A DNA stretch of 56,483 nucleotides from Gammaproteobacteria bacterium (GCA_018819175.1 JAHJQQ010000035.1:1-56483), one strand, 5' to 3'; positions 40,602 through 49,949 are shown, counted from the stretch's first letter. A program made the numbers and translations. Notes: generated by a model from the sequence alone, not told the origin.

Positions 40602-42209
40602 TCACTCGGTGCTATCCAGAATTTCGTAGCTGAAGCGCTCGAAGCCCTGGCCGGTTTCCAGTAAATGCCCGCAGCGTATCTGTCGCAATTGCTCGTTCAG
40701 CTGCAGTTCCAGCACGGCCTTGTTTTTATAGAAGCCGCGTGGCGTGATTAATATCAGCAGGCGTTGACCATTGGCCAGGGCCAGGTCGCTCTTGAGCGCG
40801 GGACGAAACAATTGATGCGCTCCGGATGTCTGGCGGACAACGGCAGGAACGCTGTTGCGCGCGACATATTGTACGCCAAGCTCTTCATGCTTCAGTTTGC
40901 CGCTGACCTGCCAACGCACTACACCGACTAACCAGTCGCGTGTGGTGCCTGTGCCCGGAAGGCTGATGAGAACAAGTTGGCCGACGCGTAGTATGAGGTT
41001 GTGAATCTCATCCAGATGCAGTGCCAGGCCGCCGCTGCTACGGTTGCGTGTCGGACAGGATACCAAACGAAAATCCCGCTGCACGTCGTTGGTTCTTATA
41101 CGCAGAGCCTGTGTGTAGTCGATGTCGTCATCGTCATCGGGTGAACTGAAATGCGCGGGATTGAAGGCCGTGCAATTATTCAGAAAATAGTAGGCGGCCT
41201 CTAACCCGAGTGTCAGATCGACATCGAGGTTGCTGCTGAATCGGGGCGATTTACGCTCGTGAGCGTGCGCCCATTGGCTGAGGAGTCGGCTCAGCAGTTG
41301 TGTGCCGTCGTTACTGCTTACCCGTTGCGAAAAACCCAGGCGGTGAGGCGGTGTGCCGGCGCTGATCCGTTCCATATCCTGCTGCACGGTCTGTAACAAT
41401 TCGCGGGCATCCAACCAGCGCCAGCTGTTGCGTTCGACGCCACTGGCGGGTGCCGGTGACGATTGGTGTGGTTCACGGTCGAGTGACAGGCCATAGACCC
41501 CGGTGGGCGTGGCGTCGTCGAAACTGTTGAGCAACTTGATCATGCCGGTTTTGTCGCTCAGGTAGCTGTAGATTTCCCAAATCATGTTAGTCGGCTGACG
41601 ATAGGGGTCGGCCAAGCGCAATAATGCCAGCTGTTTGTAGCATTTCAGGACGTGCAAATCGCCACTGCAACAGGGGAAGCCCGGGTCGGGTGTTGCGGTC
41701 AAGGGCTGGGCTTCGGCAAATCGGACCAGATCACCGATCTCTCTCCAACTGTTGTCCGATACCGGTTGGTAGGTCTGATAACGGCAGATCAGCAATAGCG
41801 CCAGGAAATACTGTGAATAGTTGGTTGCTTCCGATAATTGTTTTATGCGACTCCAGCGCTGGCGTTCATTGATGGCGTCGCGTAAGGCATATTTGTAACC
41901 AAAGCTCATGGCCTCGGTAAAGTCCGTCAACAGATGTAGCGCGCGGGGTTCTGTCAAGGCGTCCTGCAGACGAATCGATGTCCGTAAGACATCGTGCAGG
42001 CGTTCATAGCTGTGGCAGAAGGCGGCCAGTAATTCCAGGCGGTGGGTGGACGGAATCAGTTGGTCGTTGATATCGCGGAGCCGCTCGATAATCAGTTCGG
42101 CGGCATTTTCGCTATCGACATAGGGCAGGCCGGTGAGCCAAGTCCGCAAGGGTCCGGGACGCGTATCCACGCCTGGTATGGCCCGTTGTTCCGGTAAGCT
42201 CAACTGCAC
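40602..42209 (-). CDS. Large PilZ-like protein with helical N-terminal half (535 aa)
   Basis: The N-terminal 300 residues are helix-rich and show no family I can name (IIERLRDINDQLIPSTHRLELL, YERLHDVLRTSIRLQDAL). The C-terminal part fits a PilZ domain: HERKSPRF with R319 and R323, and NRSSGG at 389-394, followed by beta-rich RVGQLVLISL and WLVGVVRW. The gap of about 65 residues between the two motifs is longer than usual. It probably binds cyclic-di-GMP and responds through the helical half. It stands alone; convergent repeats follow and fumarase lies upstream. Confidence 0.7.
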   Translation of the reverse strand: MQLSLPEQRAIPGVDTRPGPLRTWLTGLPYVDSENAAELIIERLRDINDQLIPSTHRLELLAAFCHSYERLHDVLRTSIRLQDALTEPRALHLLTDFTEAMSFGYKYALRDAINERQRWSRIKQLSEATNYSQYFLALLLICRYQTYQPVSDNSWREIGDLVRFAEAQPLTATPDPGFPCCSGDLHVLKCYKQLALLRLADPYRQPTNMIWEIYSYLSDKTGMIKLLNSFDDATPTGVYGLSLDREPHQSSPAPASGVERNSWRWLDARELLQTVQQDMERISAGTPPHRLGFSQRVSSNDGTQLLSRLLSQWAHAHERKSPRFSSNLDVDLTLGLEAAYYFLNNCTAFNPAHFSSPDDDDDIDYTQALRIRTNDVQRDFRLVSCPTRNRSSGGLALHLDEIHNLILRVGQLVLISLPGTGTTRDWLVGVVRWQVSGKLKHEELGVQYVARNSVPAVVRQTSGAHQLFRPALKSDLALANGQRLLILITPRGFYKNKAVLELQLNEQLRQIRCGHLLETGQGFERFSYEILDSTE

Positions 42210-42299
42210 AGGATATTACCCTCTAGGATGTTGTTCTCTTCGGATCGACCGATATGACGGCCAAGCCAGTGGGGATTTTAGAGTAATTCTAGGGATTGG

Positions 42300-43823
42300 T
42301 CAGGCAATAACGACCGGAATCGCGGCAATGTGCTCGCGCCAGGTTGCCGGCCCGGTTTCATGCACAGACTGGCCACGGGCATCCACCGCCACCGTGACCG
42401 GCATATCCACCACCTCGAATTCGTACACCGCCTCCATGCCCATGTCCGCAAAGGCCACCACCCGTGCGGCCCGAATGGCTTTGGACACCAGATAGGCGGC
42501 GCCACCGGTCGCGATCAGATAGGCTGCGCCATGCCGGCGGATGGATGCAATGGCGGCCGGGCCGCGCTCGGCCTTGCCGATCATCCCCAGCAGGCCGGTC
42601 TGCTCCAGCATCATATCGGTGAATTTGTCCATGCGGGTGGCCGTGGTGGGGCCGGCCGGGCCGACCACCTCGTCGCGGACCGGGTCGACCGGGCCGACGT
42701 AATAGATGAAGCGTCCCCGGAAATCCAGACCTTCGGGGAGGGGCTCGCCGCGGCTGAGCAGTTCAGCGATGCGTTTATGGGCGGCGTCCCGTCCGGTCAG
42801 GATGCGGCCGTTCAGTAATAATGTCTCGCCGGGTTGCCAGGTGGCGATATCGGCCTTGGTCAGTCCTTCCAACTGCACGCGGCGCGAGGTGGCGCCGGCA
42901 TCCCAGGTGATCTCAGGCCAGGCGCTGAGCGGCGGTGGTTCCAGTCTAGCCGGTCCGGAGCCATCCAGGACAAAATGCGCATGCCGGGTGGCGGCGCAAT
43001 TGGGGATCAACGCGACCGGCTTGGAGGCCGCGTGGGTCGGGTAGTCCCTGACCTTCACGTCCAATACCGTGGTCAGTCCGCCGAGTCCCTGCGCACCAAT
43101 GCCCAGCGCATTGACCTTGGTATACAACTCCAGCCGCAGTTCCTCGGCGCGATTGCTCGCCCCGCGTGCCTGCAAGGCCTGGATGTCGATCGGATCCATC
43201 AGCGATTCTTTTGCCAGCAACATGGCCTTTTCGGCGCTGCCGCCGATGCCCAGACCGAGAATGCCGGGTGGGCACCAGCCCGCGCCCATGGTCGGCACCT
43301 GTTTCAGTACCCAGTCCACAATGCTGTCGCTGGGATTGAGAATGGCAAAGCGCGCCTTGTTCTCCGAGCCGCCGCCCTTGGCGGCGACGGTGACGTCCAC
43401 GCGGTTGCCGGGAACCAGTTCGGTGTGGATCACAGCGGGTGTGTTGTCACCGGTATTGCGTCTTGCGCCATCCGGGTCACTGACAATGGATGCGCGCAAC
43501 GGATTGTCCGGATGGAGATAGGCGCGGCGCACGCCTGCGTTGATCATGTCTTCCAGGCTCAGTTCGGCATCCCACTGGATGTCCATGCCGATCTTGATGA
43601 ACACCACCACGATGCCGGTGTCCTGACAGACCGGGCGTTTGCCTTCCGCGCACATGCGCGAATTGATCAGAATCTGTGCGATAGCGTCACGCGCCGCCGG
43701 TGATGCTTCGCGTTCATAGGCCTGATGCATGGCCTGGATAAAATCCGGTGGGTGGTAGATGGATATGAACTGCAGTGCATCGGCGATGCTGGTGATCAGA
43801 TCGTCCTGCCGGATGCGGGTCAT
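42300..43823 (-). CDS. Fumarate hydratase, class I (iron-sulfur)
   Basis: The protein of about 507 residues has CQDTGIVVVF, GWCPPGILGLGIGG and PNCAATRHAHFVL, giving the cysteines for the [4Fe-4S] cluster of class I fumarases, and the C-terminal beta domain with YYVGPVDPVRDEVVGPAGPTTATRMDKF. It interconverts fumarate and malate and is oxygen-sensitive. Start ATG 43823 has AGGA eight bases upstream and is preferred to ATG 43829 or to the longer form from 43931. It is divergent from the thioredoxin-fold operon. Confidence 0.95.
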   Translation of the reverse strand: MTRIRQDDLITSIADALQFISIYHPPDFIQAMHQAYEREASPAARDAIAQILINSRMCAEGKRPVCQDTGIVVVFIKIGMDIQWDAELSLEDMINAGVRRAYLHPDNPLRASIVSDPDGARRNTGDNTPAVIHTELVPGNRVDVTVAAKGGGSENKARFAILNPSDSIVDWVLKQVPTMGAGWCPPGILGLGIGGSAEKAMLLAKESLMDPIDIQALQARGASNRAEELRLELYTKVNALGIGAQGLGGLTTVLDVKVRDYPTHAASKPVALIPNCAATRHAHFVLDGSGPARLEPPPLSAWPEITWDAGATSRRVQLEGLTKADIATWQPGETLLLNGRILTGRDAAHKRIAELLSRGEPLPEGLDFRGRFIYYVGPVDPVRDEVVGPAGPTTATRMDKFTDMMLEQTGLLGMIGKAERGPAAIASIRRHGAAYLIATGGAAYLVSKAIRAARVVAFADMGMEAVYEFEVVDMPVTVAVDARGQSVHETGPATWREHIAAIPVVIA

Positions 43824-43990
43824 GCGCATTGTCCTGTCATGAATGGAACCTTTTCGCGCCCTGGCGCGTCTTGTGTCATTGTAACCAGTGAAACAGGCAT
43901 TGTGCATGCCGGGGCATACCCTTGCATGCAACCCATGCCGATGGCAAGGTAATGATGGCGCGCAAGCGCCTTGAGGAGATGGTCGTGGTG

Positions 43991-44509
43991 ATGTTCAGAA
44001 TACTCATGCTCGCGGCGTTGATGTGCAGCGGTCTGGCACGCGCGGAGCCGATTGATTTCAGTTTGCCGGACCTCGATGGCAAACAGCGCAGCCTGTCCGA
44101 ATTCCGCGGCAAATGGGTGGTGCTGAACTACTGGGCGACCTGGTGTCCGCCCTGTTTGGAAGAAATACCGGATCTGGTGGCCTTCCATGACCGCCATGAA
44201 GATAAAGATGCGGTCGTGATCGGCCTCAACTACGAGAATATTCCGCCCGCCCAGCTCAAGGCCTTCTCTGAACAATATTTCATCACCTATCCGGTGCTGA
44301 TGAACGGTGATATACGCCCGGCACATGAACGGTTGGCCGTGGGCGGCATGCCGACCAGCTATATCATTTCGCCTGAAGGTGAGCCGGTGGCTCGGCAGAT
44401 GGGTACCATTACCGTCGATCAATTAGAAACCTATATTGCTAAACAACAATCCATACGAGCGGCCAACAAACAGTCGCGTAACGAGCATCCCGAGGTGACC
44501 AAAAAATGA
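43991..44509 (+). CDS. TlpA/ResA-type periplasmic thioredoxin
   Basis: A signal peptide (MFRILMLAALMCSGLARA) is followed by PIDFSLPDLDGKQRSLSEFRGKWVVLNYWATWCPPC with the active CPPC at 52-55 and GGMPTSYIISPEG with the cis-proline. It works in the periplasm as a thiol-disulfide reductant, commonly in cytochrome c maturation or repair. GAGGAG at 43973-43978 suits a GTG start at 43985 somewhat better than ATG 43991. It heads an operon of five genes with tight overlaps; the next gene overlaps by ATGA. Confidence 0.85.
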   Translation: MFRILMLAALMCSGLARAEPIDFSLPDLDGKQRSLSEFRGKWVVLNYWATWCPPCLEEIPDLVAFHDRHEDKDAVVIGLNYENIPPAQLKAFSEQYFITYPVLMNGDIRPAHERLAVGGMPTSYIISPEGEPVARQMGTITVDQLETYIAKQQSIRAANKQSRNEHPEVTKK

Positions 44510-45033
44510 GCCGCTGGCTGCTGTTGTTGTGCGTATTGCTGGCAGGCATGGCCAATGCCGACGTGCCGCGTGACCCGGGTCAATACTTCTTCGACCAGAC
44601 CCTGGGTGATTTCCAGGAGGAGCTCGCCAATGCACGTGACCAGGGCAAGCAGGGCGTCTTGCTGTTTTTCGAAATGGACGAATGTCCGTTCTGTCATCGC
44701 ATGAAGGAAACCATCCTCAATCAGCCCAAGGTGCAGGATTATTTCAAAGCGAATTTCCTCATCTTCACGGTCGATATCGAAGGTGATATACCCATTACGG
44801 ATTTTCAGGGCAAAGCGACCACGCAAAAGGAATTTGCCTTCCGCGAGCACCGCGTACGCGCAACTCCGGTACTCCTGTTCTTTGATCTCGATGGCAAGCA
44901 GGTCGCGCGTTACACTGGAGCGACTGCGGATCAGCAAGAGTTCATGTGGTTGGGCCAGTATGTCGTGGACGGTATTTACAAAGAGATGCCCTTTGCCAAA
45001 TTCAAGCGCGAACAGCGTACGGCCACGCGTTGA
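44506..45033 (+). CDS. Thioredoxin-fold protein with CPFC motif
   Basis: The 175-residue protein has a signal peptide (MSRWLLLLCVLLAGMANA), then VLLFFEMDECPFCHRMKETI with the active-site cysteines C60 and C63, RATPVLLFFD with the cis-proline, and a C-terminal FKREQRTATR. It resembles SoxW/thioredoxin-2-type periplasmic proteins and would act on disulfides outside the cytoplasm. Start ATG overlaps the preceding stop (ATGA). Two thioredoxin folds in a row suggest a reductant/acceptor pair. Confidence 0.8.
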   Translation: MSRWLLLLCVLLAGMANADVPRDPGQYFFDQTLGDFQEELANARDQGKQGVLLFFEMDECPFCHRMKETILNQPKVQDYFKANFLIFTVDIEGDIPITDFQGKATTQKEFAFREHRVRATPVLLFFDLDGKQVARYTGATADQQEFMWLGQYVVDGIYKEMPFAKFKREQRTATR

Positions 45034-45043
45034 ACCTGGGTCT

Positions 45044-46372
45044 GTGACAGTGCGACTGGGGGTGATGTTGCTGGCATGCGGGCTTATTGCGACAGGATCA
45101 TGCCTCGCTGCTGAGGATGCCGTCGCTCCCCTGCCGGAACCGCTCACACTCGATTTTGCCTTGTCGCTGGCCGATGGCCTGCACCCGGATCTTCTGGTGG
45201 CCGAAGCCGAAACAGAGATTGCACTCGCCCGGCGGGATCGGGCCGCTTCTGCCTATGGTGTCAACGCCGGCATAAATGCCGAGGCCAAATGGATCGAACC
45301 GGCCGAGCGTGCTTTTGATCAGTCACAAAACGACTCCAGAGCCGGTCTGTATCTCAGCAAGCGGCTGTATGATTTCGGCCATACCCGTGCCAATGTCGCC
45401 GCGGCCGACGCGCAACTGAGCAGTCAGCAACTGCAGTACACCGATGCTCAACAACAGCATCGTCTCCATATCCTTGAATGTTACCTTGATGTACTGCGCG
45501 CCGATTTGGATTTCCGTGTCCAGGATGAAGTCATGGCCATCGCCTATGTGCGTGTGGATCGCGCACGTGATCGGCAGGAGCTGGGGCAGGTCTCGGATAT
45601 CGAACGCTTGGAAGCGGAGACGCTTTATCAAGAGGCGCGTTCCGCACGTTATCAGGCGCAGGTGCAACAGCGTATTCAACGCGTGCGTCTTGCCGAGGCG
45701 CTGTATCGTCCCGGGCAGTTGTCGAGCACACTGGCGGAGCCGGATTTGAAGCTGATAGCTGTCGAACCGCCGGAACTCGTCGAACTCAGCGCCGATGTAT
45801 TGCAAAATAATCCCTATCTACAGGCCATGCGTGCGCATACGGAAGCGGCGCGTGAACGGTTACAGGCATCGCGCACATTACACCGTCCAGTTATCACGGG
45901 TCGTGCGGAAGCCATAGAATATGAGCGTCAGACGGGCTCCACCGATCCTTGGTCGGTGGGCCTTCAACTGGAAGTGCCGTTGTATACCGGTGGCCGCGGC
46001 GCTGCCGAACGGGCGCTGGCACGTGCCGAATTGCAGCGTAGCGAGGCGGAACTGGCGCGCGCGGAATTGAGGCTGCGCCAGGAGGTGCAATCGCTATGGG
46101 AAGAGATCCAGCTATTGCGTGCCGGCCGTGAAGAAACGCAGACCCGCATGGATTACCGCGAACTGTATCTGGACCGTAGTCGTGCACTCTACGAAATGGA
46201 AGTCAGCACCGATCTGGGCGATGCCATGATCGTCTCGTCGCAGGCGCGGCGGCAGCAAGCGGATCTGGAGTATCGGTTACTGCTGAACTGGGCGCGATTG
46301 AACGCACTACGCGGGCAGCCGCTGTTCACAGTTGCTTCGATACCAACTGACCAGGAGGGTGGCACGCCGTGA
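45044..46372 (+). CDS. TolC-family outer membrane efflux protein
   Basis: A signal peptide (VMLLACGLIATGSCLA) precedes the two TolC repeat halves: LTLDFALSLADGLHPDLLVAEAE and a helix RAGLYLSKRLYDFGHTRANVAAADAQL, then the second repeat VGLQLEVPLYTGGRGAAERALARAELQ. Length is about 442. It forms the outer membrane duct of an exporter. Its start is GTG at 45044 or 45050, or ATG 45065. The stop overlaps the adaptor's start (GTGA). No ABC, RND or MFS pump gene is adjacent, so the partner must be elsewhere. Confidence 0.85.
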   Translation: MTVRLGVMLLACGLIATGSCLAAEDAVAPLPEPLTLDFALSLADGLHPDLLVAEAETEIALARRDRAASAYGVNAGINAEAKWIEPAERAFDQSQNDSRAGLYLSKRLYDFGHTRANVAAADAQLSSQQLQYTDAQQQHRLHILECYLDVLRADLDFRVQDEVMAIAYVRVDRARDRQELGQVSDIERLEAETLYQEARSARYQAQVQQRIQRVRLAEALYRPGQLSSTLAEPDLKLIAVEPPELVELSADVLQNNPYLQAMRAHTEAARERLQASRTLHRPVITGRAEAIEYERQTGSTDPWSVGLQLEVPLYTGGRGAAERALARAELQRSEAELARAELRLRQEVQSLWEEIQLLRAGREETQTRMDYRELYLDRSRALYEMEVSTDLGDAMIVSSQARRQQADLEYRLLLNWARLNALRGQPLFTVASIPTDQEGGTP

Positions 46373-47133
46373 ATCATAGAATGAAGGTTTTCGTGCTGCT
46401 GGCTTGTGTGAGTGTTACTGCCGTGGCAGCGGATGTGAATGGAGAGCTGGGGTGGGCCCGGCAGATCACCGTGAGTGTACCCTTTACCGGACAGGTGGAG
46501 ACACTCAATCTGCGACCGGGCCAGGCCGTGGAGGCCGGGCAGCTGTTGCTGCAACTGGATGCGCGGGTCGCCCGTGCACAAGTTGTGCAAGCACGTAGTG
46601 AGCTGAAGCATGCTGATCTGGAGCGTGAGGAGGCGCAGCGGGAATGGGATCGCGCCCAGGAGCTGTTCGATCGTACCGTGCTGTCAGAGCGCGAGCTGCA
46701 AGTTGCCGAGATCGGTTACGCAGCGGCCGATGCGGCCTATCAGGCCGCGCAGGCGCATCAGGTCGCTGCCGAAATAGTACTCGATCACCACAGTCCTAAG
46801 GCGCCGTTCAGTGCCTGGGTGCTCGCGGCACATGTGGTGCCGGGACAGACACTGGTCAATACGCATGAGCCCATGCCCTTGGTGACCCTGGCCGAACGCG
46901 GCAGGATGACGGCGCAGGCGTCATTGAACGCGGCACAAGTCGCGACGTTGAAGGCGGGTGACTCGGCACAGGTGCGCATCGGTGATCAATCGTTCGATGC
47001 GCAGGTTGTCGAAGTGGGCATCGCCCCGCAGAGCGTTGAGCGACCCGCGCTCTATAATCTGGTGGTGGAATTCACTGTGCCAATGGATGCAACGCTGCGC
47101 GCCGGGCAGCCCGCGACGCTGGTGCTGCCATGA
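46369..47133 (+). CDS. HlyD-type periplasmic adaptor (membrane fusion protein)
   Basis: The 254-residue protein has a short signal peptide (MKVFVLLACVSVTAVAA), the lipoyl-like half TVSVPFTGQVETLNLRPGQAVEAGQLLLQLD, a helical hairpin (about 62-130, Ala/Glu/Arg-rich), the second lipoyl half APFSAWVLAAHVVPGQTLVN, and a beta-barrel domain. It is shorter than most adaptors because the membrane-proximal domain is reduced. It would link the TolC-like duct to an unidentified pump. GTG start overlaps the TolC stop; ATG 46381 is possible. Confidence 0.85.
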   Translation: MNHRMKVFVLLACVSVTAVAADVNGELGWARQITVSVPFTGQVETLNLRPGQAVEAGQLLLQLDARVARAQVVQARSELKHADLEREEAQREWDRAQELFDRTVLSERELQVAEIGYAAADAAYQAAQAHQVAAEIVLDHHSPKAPFSAWVLAAHVVPGQTLVNTHEPMPLVTLAERGRMTAQASLNAAQVATLKAGDSAQVRIGDQSFDAQVVEVGIAPQSVERPALYNLVVEFTVPMDATLRAGQPATLVLP

Positions 47134-47399
47134 GCACCGCCCGCCGCTGCATTGTTACCGGTCGCGTCCAGGGCGTGTTCTTCCGCGCTTCCACCCGCAA
47201 CATGGCCATGGAGCTGGGTGTATTCGGTTATGCGCACAATATCTCCGGCGGCCGCGTCGAAGTGCATGTCGAGGGCAATGCCGCCGCCGTGGCGGCCTTG
47301 TGCGACTGGTTGTGGGATGGCCCGCCGGATGCGGAGGTTGCCAGCGTCAGCTGTAATGCCGTTGCACCGGCCGGTTACGATGACTTCACGACCGGGTAA
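47130..47399 (+). CDS. Acylphosphatase
   Basis: The 89-residue protein has GRVQGVFFRASTRNMA with the catalytic arginine at 19 and GYAHNISGGRVEVHVEGN with the catalytic asparagine at 37, the two residues required in acylphosphatases. It hydrolyses acyl-phosphates such as carbamoyl phosphate or 1,3-bisphosphoglycerate. It overlaps the adaptor stop (ATGA). Its presence at the end of an export-like operon is unexpected, perhaps only by co-transcription. Confidence 0.92.
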   Translation: MSTARRCIVTGRVQGVFFRASTRNMAMELGVFGYAHNISGGRVEVHVEGNAAAVAALCDWLWDGPPDAEVASVSCNAVAPAGYDDFTTG

Positions 47400-47413
47400 G
47401 TTCCAACAATACC

Positions 47414-47523
47414 GTAGGGCGCATTAGCGCAGCGTAATGCGCCGAATGTTTTTTATCTCTCAGGCGGTGGCGCTGCTGTCACAACATGCGGCGCATTACG
47501 ACCTCCGGTCTAGTGCGCCCTAC
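47414..47523. repeat. GTAGGGCG REP-like repeat between convergent acyP and nadB
   Basis: GTAGGGCGCATTAGCGCAGCG at the left and the inverted ...CTAGTGCGCCCTAC at the right enclose TAATGCGCC/GGCGCATTA inner arms. Same family as 37542-37628 and 14700-14766. It lies between the acylphosphatase stop and the nadB stop. Confidence 0.75.
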
Positions 47524-47537
47524 GAGTGAGAATGAAA

Positions 47538-49262
47538 TTACTGATTGCCGGCCCACGCGCTGCTGCGCGATGGTTCCGGTTGGTTCGGTATGAGTATGCT
47601 GTCTTGTGGAGCTTCAGAACTGCTGCACTCCGGATAGTCGAGGGTGAAATGCAGGCCGCGGCTTTCCTTGCGCAATTGCGCGGAGCGGATAATGAGTTCC
47701 GCGACCTGCACCAGATTGCGCAGCTCGATCAGATCGTTGGTGACGCGGAAATTGCTGTAGTACTCGTGAATCTCATGCTGCAGCAGATGCACGCGGCGTA
47801 GCGCGCGCTCCAGGCGTTTGTTGCTGCGCACAATACCGACGTAGTCCCACATGAAGCGACGCAATTCATCCCAGTTGTGACTGACCACGACTTCCTCGTC
47901 GGAATCGGTGACGCGCGATTCGTCCCAGGCCGGTAATGCCGGTGGTGCGGCGACCTCGGTCAGCTTGGCGATAATGTCCTGGCCGGCGGATTGCGCGAAC
48001 ACCAGACATTCCAATAACGAATTGCTGGCCATGCGGTTGGCCCCGTGCAGGCCGGTGTGTGCCGTTTCACCAATGGCATAGAGTCCGGGGATATCGGTGT
48101 GGCCGCGCAGGTCGGTCATTACGCCACCACAGGTGTAATGCGCGGCCGGCACGACGGGTATGGGCTGGGTGGTCATGTCGTAACCGAATTCCAGACAGCG
48201 CGCATACACAGTCGGGAAATGTTCCTTGATGAAGGCGGCCGGTTTGTGGCTGATATCCAGATACACGCATTCGGCACCCAGGCGCTTCATTTCATGATCG
48301 ATGGCGCGCGCCACGATATCGCGTGGCGCGAGTTCGGCGCGCGGGTCGAACTTGTGCATGAAGCGCTCGCCGTCGCGCAGTTTGAGCAGGCCGCCTTCAC
48401 CGCGTACCGCCTCGGTGATCAAAAAGGATTTTGCGTGGGGATGATACAAACAGGTCGGATGGAATTGGTTGAATTCCATGTTGGCGATACGGCAGCCGGC
48501 GCGCCAGGCCATGGCGATGCCATCGCCGCTCGCGGTGTCCGGGTTGCTGGTGTAGAGATACACCTTGCTGGCGCCGCCGGTGGCGAGCACGACAAAGCGT
48601 GCACTGAGCACCTCGACATTGCCCTGCTCACGATCGAGTACATAGGCGCCAACACAACGATTAGCACCAGTCAGGCCGAGCTTGGCGGTGGTGATCAGAT
48701 CGATAGCGATGTGACGTTCATACAGCGTGATATTGGGATGGGCGCGGGCGCAACCGACCAGTGAGGTTTCGACGGCGGCGCCGGTGGCATCGGCGGCATG
48801 GATCACGCGGCGATGGCTGTGGCCGCCTTCGCGGGTCAGATGGAAATGGCCGCCATTCAGATCGGCCTCGCGGGTGAAGGGCACGCCATGGTCGATCAGC
48901 CAACGCACCGCATCCGGCCCGCGCTCAACGGTGAAGCGCACGGCATCGGCATGGCACAGGCCGGCGCCGGCATCGAGGGTGTCCTGAACATGCGATTCGA
49001 TACTGTCGTCCGGATCCAGTACCGCGGAGATGCCGCCCTGGGCATACAGGCTGCTGCCCTCGGTGATCGGTCCCTTGGCCAGCACCGCAACCCGGCAATG
49101 ATCGGCCAGTTCCAGGGCCAGGCGTAGGCCGGCAGCCCCACTGCCTATGACTAATACATCCATTTTCGTTGTTGGTGTCATGGCTTGTGGGGGTCTGGGA
49201 TTACCGCTAAGGTTGGCTTCGATATGGGCGCCCAGGTTGATCAGGTGCCCTTGATTTTCCAT
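47538..49262 (-). CDS. nadB: L-aspartate oxidase
   Basis: The FAD enzyme has DVLVIGSGAAGLRLALELA, SSLYAQGGISAVLDPDDS, the substrate region PAAHYTCGGVMTDLRG and the C-terminal HEIHEYYSNFRVTNDLIELRNLVQVAELI, all typical of NadB. It oxidises aspartate to iminoaspartate in NAD synthesis. From ATG 49262 the protein has 574 residues, with 27 residues before the conserved start (ATG 49181). AGGG upstream favours 49262, but the shorter form fits the family. Divergent to rpoE, as in many gammaproteobacteria. Confidence 0.94.
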   Translation of the reverse strand: MENQGHLINLGAHIEANLSGNPRPPQAMTPTTKMDVLVIGSGAAGLRLALELADHCRVAVLAKGPITEGSSLYAQGGISAVLDPDDSIESHVQDTLDAGAGLCHADAVRFTVERGPDAVRWLIDHGVPFTREADLNGGHFHLTREGGHSHRRVIHAADATGAAVETSLVGCARAHPNITLYERHIAIDLITTAKLGLTGANRCVGAYVLDREQGNVEVLSARFVVLATGGASKVYLYTSNPDTASGDGIAMAWRAGCRIANMEFNQFHPTCLYHPHAKSFLITEAVRGEGGLLKLRDGERFMHKFDPRAELAPRDIVARAIDHEMKRLGAECVYLDISHKPAAFIKEHFPTVYARCLEFGYDMTTQPIPVVPAAHYTCGGVMTDLRGHTDIPGLYAIGETAHTGLHGANRMASNSLLECLVFAQSAGQDIIAKLTEVAAPPALPAWDESRVTDSDEEVVVSHNWDELRRFMWDYVGIVRSNKRLERALRRVHLLQHEIHEYYSNFRVTNDLIELRNLVQVAELIIRSAQLRKESRGLHFTLDYPECSSSEAPQDSILIPNQPEPSRSSAWAGNQ

Positions 49263-49289
49263 AAGTTACCCTAAAGCTGGCAGACTGGC

Positions 49290-49316
49290 GAACTGTTTGA
49301 TGCTGCGGTTGTCCAT
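49290..49316 (+). promoter_or_regulatory. Weak candidate sigma-E promoter of rpoE
   Basis: GAACTG (49290-49295) and GTCCAT (49311-49316) are 15 bases apart; the sigma-E consensus is GAACTT and TCTRA at about 16 bases. The -35 matches five of six, the -10 only in part. Autoregulation by the sigma-E family is common, hence the report, but confidence is low. Confidence 0.3.
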
Positions 49317-49357
49317 GCACCGGGGCGGGAAATCCAATAACACGCTTGGGGAAGCGG

Positions 49358-49933
49358 ATGAATGAACAGAGTTCCGATCAGGATCTGGTCGAGCGCGTGC
49401 AGCAGGGTGATAAGCGCGCCTTTGATCTTCTGGTCCGGAAATATCAAAACAAGATTGTGCATCTGGTGACGCGTTATCTGCATGATCCTGTCGAGGCGCA
49501 GGATGTTGCTCAGGAGGCCTTTATCAAGGCTTACCGGGCGCTGCCGTCATTCCGTGGGGATAGTGCGTTCTACACATGGCTGTATCGTATCGCCATCAAT
49601 ACCGCCAAAAATTATCTGGTCGCACAGAACCGGCGTCCGCCGACCGACGATATCGATGCACAGGATGCGGAACAATACAGCGGTGACACGGGTCTGAAGG
49701 AATACGCGACACCTGAGCGACTGGCGTTACGCGATGAGATTGAAAGCACCATCACCGCCGCCATCGAGGCCTTGCCGGAAGAGTTGCGCACCGCCATTAC
49801 CCTGCGTGAGTTGGAAGGCTTGAGTTATGAAGAAATCGCGGCGGCTATGGATTGTCCGATAGGCACAGTCCGGTCGCGGATATTCAGGGCCCGCGCGGCC
49901 ATTGAAACCCGGCTGGCGCCGTTGTTGGATTGA
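49358..49933 (+). CDS. rpoE: RNA polymerase sigma factor RpoE (AlgU type)
   Basis: The 191-residue ECF sigma factor has the sigma-2 region DKRAFDLLVRKYQNKIVHLVTRYL, RGDSAFYTWLYRIAINTAKNYL, and the sigma-4 helix-turn-helix LEGLSYEEIAAAMDCPIGTVRSRIFRAR. It drives the envelope-stress and outer-membrane-protein response. ATG 49358 has GGAAGCGG upstream and is preferred to the in-frame start at 49346. It heads the operon rpoE-rseA-rseB-rseC-degP (algU-mucABCD order). Confidence 0.97.
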   Translation: MNEQSSDQDLVERVQQGDKRAFDLLVRKYQNKIVHLVTRYLHDPVEAQDVAQEAFIKAYRALPSFRGDSAFYTWLYRIAINTAKNYLVAQNRRPPTDDIDAQDAEQYSGDTGLKEYATPERLALRDEIESTITAAIEALPEELRTAITLRELEGLSYEEIAAAMDCPIGTVRSRIFRARAAIETRLAPLLD

Positions 49934-49949
49934 GTACGAGGTAACCTGT

